From assembly GCF_022024015.1 (NCBI RefSeq), contig NZ_CP091786.1:186001-250000 (forward strand): DNA of 64,000 nucleotides, written 5' to 3'. The notes under the pieces are model-generated. The model did no database searches and was not told the DNA's origin. It worked only from the letters and a program-made list of their open reading frames with translations. Of the stretch, positions 1 to 8,704 are shown in pieces (positions within the stretch are counted from its first letter, which is position 1; each line of letters starts with the position of its first letter). The position numbers and the translations under genes are program-made. The DNA comes from Prevotella sp. E9-3 (GTDB taxonomy: Bacteria; Bacteroidota; Bacteroidia; Bacteroidales; Bacteroidaceae).

Positions 1-1211
1 AAGGTACCAAGATTATTCCCTGATATCGAACCGTCGAAATTAGTGTTGAACAAATCGTTTCCGAAAGCTATCATGCCCTCAACAGGCTTCGGATCGCCTC
101 CATCGTTGGTGATGGTATAGGTGGCAGTGGTCTGGAAACTGGAGGTTCCATCTTTCACGGCAATGGCCTTCAGTGTGGTGGTCTCGGTGAGGGTGATAGG
201 TTCGGTATATACCTTGCTTCCCGTAGTGGCATTGGTATTGTTGGTGGTATAGTAGATGACGGCTCCCTCGGTAGCGCAGCTCATGCTGACCACCACCTGG
301 TCTTTGTAGCTTCCACCCTCTGGGGTGAATACAGGCTGAGCCACGTAGTCCACATCAGTTCCGGTGCCTTCATAGTTGTCATAGCTGAAAGCCTGCTCTT
401 TCTTGCTGCCCCACACATATTCCTCCAGTCCGGGGTAGTCAACGAACGGGTTGCGATTGCCCTGCACATCATTGCCGGCCACGGCATTGTTGCGTGCCAG
501 TTCCACCTCGTCAATGGGGTCTTGCTTTGACCAGCGGAAGAGCATGTCCAAATACCACTGTTGCAGTCCTGGGTAGGCATCATTCGTAAACACCTTTTTC
601 GCCTCGCCCTTGGACCAGTTATTCAGTTTGTCCTGATAGCAGGTAGCCATATAGAAATAGATGCGTGCAATATCACCTTTTATCTCGTCGTTAGGTTCAA
701 ATACCGTACCGCTGTAGCCTGGCGTCTTGCACGAGCCCAGAATGCTGTAGTTGTTGGCCGATGCCTTTGAGATGTTTCCCACCTCGGCGATGACGTACGC
801 TGAGCGCATATTGTTGATCTTGGCGTCAGTAGGCACCACGTGGATGATGTCGCTTTTCATCGGACTAGCCTCGTTAAACCAGCTCTGTGGCACGGTGTGT
901 TCCTTGTTCCATCCACTGCCTTCACTTTTGTTGCCATGCTGGTTCCAGTCGTAGTTGGTAATGTTAGAGTACCAGTCGCGCACATGACCGTCTGGTCGCA
1001 TGTCGGTCTTCTTGTAGTAATCCTCCAACGACGAATAGCTGAGCGTCGTGTGGTTCTTGATGATGCTATATAAAGCTGTCTTCAGGGATTCGCCTTTCTT
1101 TCCGTCAGCGTTTTGATAATAGTTACCACTATTGTTCGGCCCCTGTGCCAGAGCACTTGCCGCTATGATAATAAGCGTTGTAACAAGGGCAAAAAACTTT
1201 CTGTTCATCAT
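1..1211 (-). CDS. Secreted endonuclease I family nuclease, 3' end outside window
   Basis: The reading frame is open from an ATG at 1211 (a second ATG at 1208) down to the window edge, about 403 codons, so the C-terminus is missing. Residues 1-22 form a signal peptide ending in SALA-Q. Residues about 40-270 match the endonuclease I family (Pfam Endonuclease_1), which degrades DNA or RNA outside the cytoplasm. The expected His signature is seen as WNKEHTVPQSWF (101-112), followed by HVVPTDAKINNMRS (124-137). Residues about 290-355 look like a chitobiase/beta-hexosaminidase C-terminal beta-sandwich (VIYYTTN, LKAIAVKDG), a frequent spacer in secreted Bacteroidota enzymes. The remainder before the edge (FGNDLFN...) is unassigned. 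The likely role is nutrient scavenging from extracellular nucleic acid. The family call is firm; the C-terminal anchoring is unknown. Confidence 0.85.
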   Translation of the reverse strand, partial: MMNRKFFALVTTLIIIAASALAQGPNNSGNYYQNADGKKGESLKTALYSIIKNHTTLSYSSLEDYYKKTDMRPDGHVRDWYSNITNYDWNQHGNKSEGSGWNKEHTVPQSWFNEASPMKSDIIHVVPTDAKINNMRSAYVIAEVGNISKASANNYSILGSCKTPGYSGTVFEPNDEIKGDIARIYFYMATCYQDKLNNWSKGEAKKVFTNDAYPGLQQWYLDMLFRWSKQDPIDEVELARNNAVAGNDVQGNRNPFVDYPGLEEYVWGSKKEQAFSYDNYEGTGTDVDYVAQPVFTPEGGSYKDQVVVSMSCATEGAVIYYTTNNTNATTGSKVYTEPITLTETTTLKAIAVKDGTSSFQTTATYTITNDGGDPKPVEGMIAFGNDLFNTNFDGSISGNNLGT

Positions 1212-1232
1212 AGTTTGTATTATTTTTGATGG

Positions 1233-1240
1233 CAAAGATA
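1233..1240 (-). promoter_or_regulatory. -7 promoter element for the endonuclease gene
   Basis: On the minus strand this reads TATCTTTG, an exact match to the Bacteroidota -7 consensus TAnnTTTG, 22 bases before the ATG at 1211. No convincing -33 TTG box was picked out. Confidence 0.55.
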
Positions 1241-1282
1241 CGAAAAATATTAATACATATCGCATGAATCACTAAAAAGTAT

Positions 1283-1290
1283 TACCTTTG
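1283..1290 (+). promoter_or_regulatory. -7 promoter element very close to the M16 start codon
   Basis: TACCTTTG matches TAnnTTTG and ends only five bases before the ATG at 1296. In this promoter class transcription begins about 5-8 bases after the element, so the mRNA would have almost no leader. There is no upstream in-frame start that would change this. Confidence 0.5.
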
Positions 1291-1295
1291 GCGCC

Positions 1296-2558
1296 ATGTT
1301 TTATCAAACCCATACATGCGCCAATGGTTTGCGCATCATTCATTTACCTTCGTCATCGGCAGTTGTTTACTGCGGATTGGCAGTAAAAGCCGGCACACGA
1401 CACGAACAGCCAGGTGAGGAAGGACTGGCCCATTTCTGTGAACATCTGATGTTTAAAGGCACCCGTAGGCGCACGGCAGTGCAGATTATCAATGCACTGG
1501 AAGGCGTGGGAGGCGAACTGAATGCTTTCACCAACAAAGAGGATACCGTTTACTATGCTGCCACTACGCGCAATCATTTCCGTCAGGCTGTCGATGTGTT
1601 GTGCGATATTGTTTTCAATAGTCAGTTTCCTGATTTGGAAGTTGAGAAAGAGCGTGAAGTGGTGTGCGACGAGATTGAGAGCTATGAGGACTCGCCGGCC
1701 GAACTGATTTTCGATGAGTTCGAGAACCTGATATTCAAAAATCACCCTCTGGGGCATAATATCTTAGGTACCAGCAGTCAGGTGCGTGGCTATACATCTG
1801 AGCATGCACGTCGGTTCACTGAGCGCTACTATCGTCCCAACAACTGCATCTTTTTTGTCAGTGGCGATATTGACTTCAAGCTTTTGGTGAAGACATTGGA
1901 GAAGAAGTGTTCTGAGTATTCTGAGTGTTCTGAGTGTTCTGAATATTCTGATTATTCTGATTCTTCTGAAAACTCTGATTCTTCTGAAAGCTCTGATTCT
2001 TCTGAATTCTCTGGCACCATTGTTCGCCATCGCGGCACTCATCAGGCTCATGTGATGATAGGTGGCCGGGCTTTTGCAGCCGAAGATCCCCGTAGGTGGG
2101 CGCTCTTCCTGTTGAACAATATCCTGGGCGGTCCGGCCATGAACTCACGACTGAGCTTGTCGCTCCGCGAGCGCAATGGACTTGTATATACTGTTGAGAG
2201 TACGATGGTGAGCTATAGTGATACAGGAGCATGGTCGGTCTATTTCGGTTGCGACCCGCACGATGTGAAACGCTGTTGCCGACTGGTGCGTCGCGAACTG
2301 GATAAGTTTCGCCAGCAACCGCTCAGCGAATCGCAGTTGCGGAAAGCGAAACAGCAGATACGAGGACAGTTGGCCATTGCTGCCGACAATCGTGAACAGT
2401 TTGCACTCGATTTTGCCAAAAACTTCCTGCATCAAGGAAAGGAACGCAACCTGGAAGAAATCCTGGCACACGTTGATTCGTTAGAAGCCGTCCATTTGCA
2501 GCAAGTAGCTGAAGAATTGTTCGCCGAAGAGCGCACTATGACACTCATCTATGAATAG
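1296..2558 (+). CDS. M16 family zinc metallopeptidase (pitrilysin/MPP-like)
   Basis: A 420-residue protein of the usual length for M16B peptidases, which have two homologous halves of about 210 residues closing around a peptide substrate. The inverted zinc motif HFCEH is at about residues 47-51, and the downstream acidic segment EREVVCDEIESYEDSP supplies the third ligand region. The C-terminal half has the usual LLNNILGGPAMNSRLSLSLRERNGLVYTV segment (shown here in outline; positions about 270-300). There is no signal peptide, so it is probably cytoplasmic. Oddly, the linker between the halves (residues 205-240) is a low-complexity run of Cys/Tyr/Ser-Ser-Glu/Asp triplets encoded by a 9-bp minisatellite. 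It converges with dprA. The function is known only at family level. Confidence 0.9.
   Translation: MFYQTHTCANGLRIIHLPSSSAVVYCGLAVKAGTRHEQPGEEGLAHFCEHLMFKGTRRRTAVQIINALEGVGGELNAFTNKEDTVYYAATTRNHFRQAVDVLCDIVFNSQFPDLEVEKEREVVCDEIESYEDSPAELIFDEFENLIFKNHPLGHNILGTSSQVRGYTSEHARRFTERYYRPNNCIFFVSGDIDFKLLVKTLEKKCSEYSECSECSEYSDYSDSSENSDSSESSDSSEFSGTIVRHRGTHQAHVMIGGRAFAAEDPRRWALFLLNNILGGPAMNSRLSLSLRERNGLVYTVESTMVSYSDTGAWSVYFGCDPHDVKRCCRLVRRELDKFRQQPLSESQLRKAKQQIRGQLAIAADNREQFALDFAKNFLHQGKERNLEEILAHVDSLEAVHLQQVAEELFAEERTMTLIYE
1908..2015 (+). repeat. In-frame 9-bp minisatellite inside the M16 gene
   Basis: Twelve consecutive 9-bp units of the form tGTTCTGAG/tATTCTGAT keep the reading frame and encode [CYSNF]-S-[ED] triplets (residues 205-240). 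Copies differ by one to three bases and are commonest as TTCTGAT/TCTTCTGAA variants. The run replaces the normal interdomain linker of the peptidase. Confidence 0.9.
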
Positions 2559-2568
2559 TACTGAAATA

Positions 2569-2626
2569 AATTTTGGCCATTATTTTTTGAATTTTGGCCA
2601 AAATTTGAAAAATAATGGCCAAAATT
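2569..2626. repeat. 58-bp triple-palindrome element, copy 1 (GGCC type)
   Basis: The outer 19-base arms are perfect inverted copies (AATTTTGGCCATTATTTTT and its complement), enclosing a middle palindrome AATTTTGGCCAAAATT. The GGCC cores lie at offsets 7, 28 and 49, so exactly 21 bp apart. It sits between the 3' ends of the convergent M16 and dprA genes, where it could also act as a terminator. The same architecture recurs at 15171, 20006 and 61394. Confidence 0.9.
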
Positions 2627-2642
2627 CTTTTTAGGATATCAA

Positions 2643-3770
2643 TTAGTAGAGCATGTGATAATTGCCGCCGGCCAGCGGTTTAACAACTCCTTTCATCTCA
2701 AGACTAAAGAGTAATGCCGTAAGTTGTCCGATGGGAATATTGCTCTTTACTGAGAGCATGTTCAATTGCAGGTCGCCCGTTTTCGAAAGCACATCGACCA
2801 CTTGCTGCTCTTCGGCCGTGAGGTCAGGAAACAGCGACCGCTCTATACCCGCCTGTTTAGCCTGTCGCAGTTGCAAGTCGGTCTGCCATCCCATCGCTTC
2901 GATCATATCGGCAGCCGAGGTGATGAGCTGTGCCCCGTTGTTGCGTATCAACTGGTTGCATCCCTCGCTATAGGGAGCTCCTACTGCTCCGGGGAAGGCA
3001 AACACCGAACGGTTGTAGTCTTGTGCTATTCCGCAAGTGATGAGGCCTCCGCCTTTTGAGGCGCTCTCTACGAGGATGGTGGCATCGGACATGCCGGCCA
3101 CGATGCGGTTGCGTCGCACGAAGTTGATCTTGTCGGCACGTGTTTCCGACATATACTCAGTGAGTAGTCCACCGTGAGTAACCATCTGTTTGGCGGTGTC
3201 GCGGTGACGGGCAGGATAGAGGTCGTCCAGTCCATGTGCCAGCACTCCCACGGTTTCCATTCCCTGTTCAAGGGCTTCGCGATGGGCACAGATATCTACG
3301 CCATAGGCCAGTCCGCTGACAACGAGTGGTTGCACTCCCATCTGCTTCAGATCGCTCACCAGATGACGTATCAGGTCTTGTCCGTATGGGGTGATGTGGC
3401 GTGTGCCAATGATATTGATGACGCGCTTTTGGTTCAGTTCTGCCGAGCCCAGGTAGTAAAGTATGATGGGTGCGTCTTCACACTCGCAGAGTCGTTGCGG
3501 GTAGCGTTCATCGCCCAGCAGCAACGGCCGAATACGGTGTTTGATGATGAACTCCATCTCCTGAGCAGCACGTGCTAAAGGGAGCGACCAGTCTTTCAGG
3601 TTCTCTGCCAGACGGTCGGAACAGTCGGGCATCACCTCCTTGATATCGTTGCGATGCTCATAGACAGCCTGTCCGCCCCCCAACTCGCGATAGAGTTGTA
3701 GCGCCGTCTGGAAATTGAAGCCTGTGAGTCGGGTTAGGGCAATGGTATAGTAAACCTCTTGTTCGTTCAT
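2643..3770 (-). CDS. dprA: DNA-processing protein DprA
   Basis: A 375-residue protein matching DprA/Smf, which binds incoming single-stranded DNA and loads RecA in natural transformation. The central Rossmann-like domain is clear: GTRHITPYG, VVSGLAYGVDICAH, GVLAHGLDDLYPARH, and the ssDNA-binding FVRRNRIVAGMSDATILVE, followed by SKGGGLITCGIA and VFAFPG. An N-terminal helical (SAM-like) region precedes it, and the C-terminal 60 residues (EQQVVDVLSKTGDLQLNML...) form a winged helix. Its ATG overlaps the stop of the upstream thioesterase gene (ATGA), so it is the last gene of a translationally coupled trio. The assignment is secure; whether this organism is competent is not shown. Confidence 0.95.
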   Translation of the reverse strand: MNEQEVYYTIALTRLTGFNFQTALQLYRELGGGQAVYEHRNDIKEVMPDCSDRLAENLKDWSLPLARAAQEMEFIIKHRIRPLLLGDERYPQRLCECEDAPIILYYLGSAELNQKRVINIIGTRHITPYGQDLIRHLVSDLKQMGVQPLVVSGLAYGVDICAHREALEQGMETVGVLAHGLDDLYPARHRDTAKQMVTHGGLLTEYMSETRADKINFVRRNRIVAGMSDATILVESASKGGGLITCGIAQDYNRSVFAFPGAVGAPYSEGCNQLIRNNGAQLITSAADMIEAMGWQTDLQLRQAKQAGIERSLFPDLTAEEQQVVDVLSKTGDLQLNMLSVKSNIPIGQLTALLFSLEMKGVVKPLAGGNYHMLY

Positions 3771-4168
3771 TGAATGAATTTTTGAAAGGCTTTGTCGTAG
3801 TCTTCACTATTGCCCAGTCGGCCATTGATGAGGCATACCAGTTCTATTGTTCCGCGGAAACAAAGTTTCTCGTCGCTGGCGCGGTAGATGTCCTGATGGA
3901 ACACGTACTTGATGCCTTCCTTGGTGAGGTTCAGTCGCGAGATGAACTCGTCGTCGGGACGCAAGGGAACTTTGTATTGCAGATTCATGCGGGCCACTAC
4001 GGCATCAACACCCTTTTCGTGCATCTCGGCAAAGCTGAGTCCGCATTCTTTCAGGAACAGATGGCGGGTGTGTTCGCAATAGTGAACATACTGGGCATTA
4101 TTGACAATACCTTCAATGTCGCATTCATAGTCGCGCACTTCCATGCGCGTTTCAAAGATATAATTCAT
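3767..4168 (-). CDS. Acyl-CoA thioesterase, 4HBT/YbgC-like hotdog protein
   Basis: A 133-residue single hotdog domain. The N-terminal segment RDYECDIEGIVNNAQYVHYCEHTRH resembles the 4-hydroxybenzoyl-CoA thioesterase signature, with the catalytic Asp in the V-x-Y/D-x-D position replaced by the CDIEGIVNNAQY arrangement typical of Bacteroidota members. It probably hydrolyses a short or aromatic acyl-CoA in the cytoplasm. It overlaps DUF2851 upstream and dprA downstream by ATGA, so all three are on one mRNA. The substrate cannot be told from sequence. Confidence 0.8.
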   Translation of the reverse strand: MNYIFETRMEVRDYECDIEGIVNNAQYVHYCEHTRHLFLKECGLSFAEMHEKGVDAVVARMNLQYKVPLRPDDEFISRLNLTKEGIKYVFHQDIYRASDEKLCFRGTIELVCLINGRLGNSEDYDKAFQKFIQ

Positions 4169-5469
4169 TTTATGGGAGTTTTAAGATATTCGTATCCAAA
4201 GCGGCAGCGCAGACATTCTCGCCGTTCGCAGTATTCACGTTTCAGTTGTATGAGTGCCTGAGAGTCGCCCGCGCTCTTGGCTTCCAGACCACATTCCTGC
4301 CACATGCGCACAATGTGGTTCTGTTCGGCTTTCAACTGCTCCAGGAAATCGAATGCCCGGTCGCAGTATTCCTCTTTCTGCCGATGACGGCCCACGGCAA
4401 AGAGCATGGGGATGGCCGTGTTGATGGTGAGCAGGTTGAGCGATGAGGTAGAGAGGTGCTTGGCGCTTTTCTCGCTCTCGGCACCAAACAGATAGTGGGT
4501 TTCCCAATAGGCGGTGACGTGCGTAGCGAGCAGTTTTTTCACCTCTTCAACGGTGGCACATTCCAGCAGATTGCTCAGTCCGGCCTTTCGCTCGTAGTAG
4601 AGATTGGCCAGTTGGGCAATGCGGATATGGGGAAAGTTCTGTGGACGCAGGCGAAGGAATCGCCAGATGCTGGCATCAATGGGCGTGAGACTGAACTTAT
4701 GGGCCAGATAGCGGTATTCATTGCTCAGTTTAGTGAAATAGCCTTCGTTGAGTGCCTCTCTCTGATAGCGCTCGGGAATGGCATTGAGGTCCAGCAGTCC
4801 GGCCTGTCCCATGAAGATGGCTTCTATCTGGAAAAGGTCGTCACGATGCTTGCCTACTGCCTGAAGGGGCACGTTGAAAGCCCACTGTTCGAAGGCTTCG
4901 CCATTGATGCCGAAACCGTAGTTGCGAGCCAGCGTTACGAAATAGGCATCTTCCCAAGAGCCGTTGCAGCGTTCAGCCCGCTGACGGATAGCTTCGGTCT
5001 TCTGTTCCAGTCGTTCGGTTTGCAGGGCAGCCATCCAGGCGTGCACCGTGAGGGAAGTAAGACTGGGAATGAGCTGGTAGCAAGGGGGATAATGGTCGGA
5101 GTGCAGCAGCTGAGCATAATTGTCGTGTACATGGGCCGGCACTTCGAGAATCATCTGTGGCAGGTATTCGCCTCGTGAGTTCTGAACATCGCGGTCGGCC
5201 ACTCCCACTACATGCAGAATCACATTGTTGTAGGCCGAATCATGGTCGTGTCCGTGAAGATACCAGTCGCTGGCGCGGTCGTGTATCTCCACATTGCCCA
5301 CCCATAGTGTGCCGTTAATCTTTACTTTGGCATTGAAGAAATCGGGACCAGCGTTACGACGGTTGTACAGTCCTACATCTATCACTTCTATAGAACGGCC
5401 ATCGGTAGTGCTCAAGGGCGCGAGTGGCCACATTTTGTGCTTCCAAACATAGTGCAGCAGTTGTTCCAT
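4165..5469 (-). CDS. DUF2851 family protein
   Basis: A 434-residue soluble protein with no signal peptide, recognised as the Bacteroidota-specific DUF2851 family from its N-terminus (EQLLHYVWKHKMWP...L) and the VGNVEIHDRASDWYLHGHDHD region around residues 58-77. The C-terminus has a cysteine/arginine-rich tail (REYCERRECLRCRFGYEYLK) that could bind a metal. The function is not known. It is the first gene of the DUF2851-thioesterase-dprA overlap series and begins 33 bases after the permease gene stops. Confidence 0.75.
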   Translation of the reverse strand: MEQLLHYVWKHKMWPLAPLSTTDGRSIEVIDVGLYNRRNAGPDFFNAKVKINGTLWVGNVEIHDRASDWYLHGHDHDSAYNNVILHVVGVADRDVQNSRGEYLPQMILEVPAHVHDNYAQLLHSDHYPPCYQLIPSLTSLTVHAWMAALQTERLEQKTEAIRQRAERCNGSWEDAYFVTLARNYGFGINGEAFEQWAFNVPLQAVGKHRDDLFQIEAIFMGQAGLLDLNAIPERYQREALNEGYFTKLSNEYRYLAHKFSLTPIDASIWRFLRLRPQNFPHIRIAQLANLYYERKAGLSNLLECATVEEVKKLLATHVTAYWETHYLFGAESEKSAKHLSTSSLNLLTINTAIPMLFAVGRHRQKEEYCDRAFDFLEQLKAEQNHIVRMWQECGLEAKSAGDSQALIQLKREYCERRECLRCRFGYEYLKTPIK

Positions 5470-5502
5470 TCTTTGTTTATGGTTATTCGGGGGTTAGGTT
5501 TT

Positions 5503-6519
5503 TCAGGAGTGTTTGCTTTTCACTATTACGTAGATGATGACAGGGGCTCCTATCAGCGGAGTGACGGCACCCAGCGGAATCACACCATTCTCGCCCGGAA
5601 GGAAGCAAATAAGGTTGCATATCAGGGCAACAAGCGATCCGCACAGTATAGTGGCCGGCATCAGAATGCGATGGTTGTCGGTGCGTAGCATCAGTCGGGC
5701 TATGTGAGGCACAGCCAGTCCGATGAATGAGATAGGACCGCAGAAAGCTGTGGTGATGGCTGTCAGCAAACCAGTGATGACGAGCAGTCTGTTTCGCACG
5801 CTACGGATACTTACACCTAAGTTCTTTGCATATTGATTGCCCAACATCAGGGCATTGAGCGGTTTGATGAGCAGCAGGGAACAGATGATACCCAATATGG
5901 TTGCAAAGGCAAATATAGGGATGTTGCTCATGGATACTCCACCAAACGATCCCATTCCCCATACCATATATGATTTTACGCCTTCATCGGTGGCAAAGAA
6001 CTGTAGCAGTGAGATGGCTGAAGAGGAAAGGTAGCCAATCATGATGCCGATGATGAGCAGCAACACATCGTTCTTGACGATAGTGGAAAAGAAAAAGATA
6101 ATGGTCATCACCGTCATGGCACCGATGAAAGCGGCCAAAATGATGGCGATGTAACCACTCAAATCGAATGATGCTGTTCCAAACGATCCTCCTAAAAGGA
6201 GCATGACCAGAGCAACGCCCAGTCCGGCACCGCTTGAGATACCAAAAATACTGGGATCGGCCAGCGGATTGCGGAAGGCCGTTTGCAGCATCAGTCCGCT
6301 CACCGACAGTGCTCCACCGCAGAGCATAGCGGTAATGGCTTGTGGCAGTCGGCTCTCCAATACAATATAACGCCATGATGGTTTTACATTCTCAGCCCCG
6401 CCCATCAGGATGTTGACTACCTGATCGGCGGGGATGTGAATGGAACCTGTCAGTAGCGACAGCACAAACAGTAGGATGATCGCTACTGACAGTAAAACCA
6501 GAAGGGCGTTATTGCGCAT
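5503..6519 (-). CDS. FecCD family ABC transporter permease (iron-siderophore or vitamin B12)
   Basis: A 338-residue integral membrane protein of the BtuC/FecCD/FhuB family, usual length 320-350, with about ten hydrophobic helices. Family segments seen are ALSVSGLMLQTAFRNPLADPSIFGISSGAGLGVAL (around residues 60-95, cut here to outline) and the cytoplasmic coupling region FCGPISFIGLAVPHIARL (about 262-279). It would pass a cobalamin or iron chelate across the inner membrane. Its ATG overlaps the end of the S46 peptidase gene by 11 bases. No ATPase or binding protein is beside it; a BtuF-like binding protein lies at 25314. B12 is a guess; haem or siderophore is equally possible. Confidence 0.85.
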   Translation of the reverse strand: MRNNALLVLLSVAIILLFVLSLLTGSIHIPADQVVNILMGGAENVKPSWRYIVLESRLPQAITAMLCGGALSVSGLMLQTAFRNPLADPSIFGISSGAGLGVALVMLLLGGSFGTASFDLSGYIAIILAAFIGAMTVMTIIFFFSTIVKNDVLLLIIGIMIGYLSSSAISLLQFFATDEGVKSYMVWGMGSFGGVSMSNIPIFAFATILGIICSLLLIKPLNALMLGNQYAKNLGVSIRSVRNRLLVITGLLTAITTAFCGPISFIGLAVPHIARLMLRTDNHRILMPATILCGSLVALICNLICFLPGENGVIPLGAVTPLIGAPVIIYVIVKSKHS

Positions 6520-8620
6520 TGATTTCTTTCAACAAGCGGTCGGCATGGCCCCAGCGGTCCATCATGAACAGCATGTAGCGGATATCAACACCGATGCAAC
6601 GGGCCAGTTTTGAATCGAAGAAGATGTCGCTGGAGAGTGAGTCCCAGTTGCCGTCGAAAGCCAGACCGATAAGACGGTTCTGTCCGTCGAAGATGGGTGA
6701 GCCTGAGTTACCGCCAGTGATATCGTTGGTGGTCAGGAAGCAAAGCTGCATCTGTCCGGTCTTCGCATCGCGATAGGGATTGGCTTTCTGCTTGTTGGAA
6801 GCGTCGGCCATCAGCGTCTTCATCTCGGGCTCAACGATGTAGTCTTCTATCTTGTCGCCCTGCATCATCTTCTGATGAAGGCTGGGAGCAGCAGTATAAT
6901 AGCCAGAGGGATGACCGCCGATGTTATATTCCTTCACCTGTCCATAGCTCAGGCGCAGGGTGAAGTTGGCATCGCTATAGTGGGGAAGTTCTTCTTCCAT
7001 GCGCAGTTTGGCGGCACAGAGCAGTTGTTCCTGCTGATCGATATTCTCGCTCACCTTTTCCATCTCAGTGCGCAGTGCGCCCATCAGTTCGGTGAGGTCC
7101 AGACCAAACTGTACGCCCAGGTCTTTCTTGAACGATTTCTTGTTCAGATAGATGGGCTTGCCCTTCATCAGGATAGAGTTGCTGTACAGGTAGTCGGCAT
7201 ATTTCTGACAGTCGCCGCCAAATTTCTTGTCGATGGTCTGATAGAAAGCAGGAATATACTCCTTGTTGGTCACCTTCTCACGGAAATTCTTCAGCAGGGT
7301 GCCAAGAATCTCGCAGTCGGTAGCGGCATCGAAAGTCTCGTTGTTGTCCTTGAAGGTGTAGCGGGCGCGCTTGCCTTTTCCTTCGGGCTGTGCACCATTA
7401 TGAATAAAACGCGCGCGTGTAGAGAGTTCGTCAGTACGGTAAAAAGTCTCGATGAAATGCATGTAAACCTTCATCAGTTCCTGACGCTTTTCATAGACAG
7501 ACTGCATACTGTTGAAGTCCAACTGGTCCTTGTACAGACCGCTGTTGTCCATCCATGTGCGCAGCTGTGCTTCAAACTGCTGTTTCTGACCAATCAGACC
7601 GATAGAATCGATACATTTGTTCATACCGATAGAGTTCTTCCAGTAGTTGCTGGACTGTGCATACTTTGAGTCGTACTTGATGCGTACGGCCTCGCTGGCA
7701 TCCATGTGACGCTTCATCACCTCCTGTTTCACACCACGTACCTGAGCGCGGATGGCATTCTGAAGATAACGCTCCTGAATACCATAGCTGGACAGATAGC
7801 GACTGGTAGAACCGGGATAGCCCATTGTCATGGCGAATGAACCTTCCTGATAACCGTCCATCGACACGCGAGCCCAGTGCTCGGGGTGATAGGGCACATT
7901 ATCCTTTGAATATTCTGCTGGACCGTTTGTCTTGGGATCGGCATAGATGCGGAATACCGAGAAGTCGCAGGTCTGGCGGGGCCACATCCAGTTGTCGGTC
8001 TCACCACCGAACTTACCCATAGACTTTGGAATGGTGAACACCAGGCGAAGGTCGGTGAAATCGCGATAGGTGGTAGCATAATAACGGTTGCCCTCATAGA
8101 AAGGCTTCAGTTCCAGACGCAAGGTGGAATCGGCCGATTTTACATTCTTTGACCACGCATTCTCGATGGAATCGAGGAAAACCTCGCGGTCGGCCTTGCT
8201 CATCTCCTTGAATCGTGGAGTGACAATTTCATCGGTCACATCCTTCTGGTCAACCATAAAACTCACAAACATATTCTTGTTGGGGAGTTCTTCTTCATAG
8301 CTCTTGGCATAGAAACCGTTCAGCATATAGTCGTGTTCAACGGTTGAATGGCTACGGATGGCCTCGAAACCGCAGTGGTGATTGGTAAATACCAGTCCGT
8401 CAGGGCTTACTACCACACCTGAGCAATAGCCAGAGAAGTTTACGACGGCCTTCACAATGGCATCGTCGGCCTTATACAGTTTGTCGTAGGGCAGCTGATA
8501 GCCTTCAGTCTGCATGGTTTCATACACGGCCTGTGGCAAATTGTAGAGTGTCCACATGCCTTCGTCAGCGCTGGCGCCCATGGCGAAGAGGCATGAGAGC
8601 GATAAGAGAATTTTTTTCAT
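6509..8620 (-). CDS. S46 family dipeptidyl-peptidase (DPP7/DPP11-like)
   Basis: A 703-residue secreted serine peptidase; the length matches DPP7/DPP11. The signal peptide covers residues 1-18, with the mature start DEGMWTLYNLP typical of the family. The chymotrypsin-fold catalytic His is in TNHHCGF (His82) and the nucleophile Ser in TGGNSGSPIF near residue 645. The C-terminal segment IGLAFDGNWDSLSSDIFF is also characteristic. These enzymes cut dipeptides from peptides in the periplasm of asaccharolytic or protein-using Bacteroidota. Whether it prefers hydrophobic (DPP7) or acidic (DPP11) P1 residues depends on one S1-pocket residue that I did not place with confidence. It overlaps the permease gene downstream. 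Confidence 0.93.
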   Translation of the reverse strand: MKKILLSLSCLFAMGASADEGMWTLYNLPQAVYETMQTEGYQLPYDKLYKADDAIVKAVVNFSGYCSGVVVSPDGLVFTNHHCGFEAIRSHSTVEHDYMLNGFYAKSYEEELPNKNMFVSFMVDQKDVTDEIVTPRFKEMSKADREVFLDSIENAWSKNVKSADSTLRLELKPFYEGNRYYATTYRDFTDLRLVFTIPKSMGKFGGETDNWMWPRQTCDFSVFRIYADPKTNGPAEYSKDNVPYHPEHWARVSMDGYQEGSFAMTMGYPGSTSRYLSSYGIQERYLQNAIRAQVRGVKQEVMKRHMDASEAVRIKYDSKYAQSSNYWKNSIGMNKCIDSIGLIGQKQQFEAQLRTWMDNSGLYKDQLDFNSMQSVYEKRQELMKVYMHFIETFYRTDELSTRARFIHNGAQPEGKGKRARYTFKDNNETFDAATDCEILGTLLKNFREKVTNKEYIPAFYQTIDKKFGGDCQKYADYLYSNSILMKGKPIYLNKKSFKKDLGVQFGLDLTELMGALRTEMEKVSENIDQQEQLLCAAKLRMEEELPHYSDANFTLRLSYGQVKEYNIGGHPSGYYTAAPSLHQKMMQGDKIEDYIVEPEMKTLMADASNKQKANPYRDAKTGQMQLCFLTTNDITGGNSGSPIFDGQNRLIGLAFDGNWDSLSSDIFFDSKLARCIGVDIRYMLFMMDRWGHADRLLKEINAQ

Positions 8621-8704
8621 TTTCTTTTTCTCGTTAGTTGTTTTCTTTTCGTTATTGCGTTGAATGTTTATTTCAAATTTAAAATGATGTTGGAATGCCC
8701 TTTT

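Noticed and set aside
1764..2232. Minus-strand frames rich in Arg/Ile/Phe or Asn/Gln opposite the M16 linker
   Set aside because: They are translations of the minisatellite in other frames; the M16 frame covers the whole stretch with recognisable domains.
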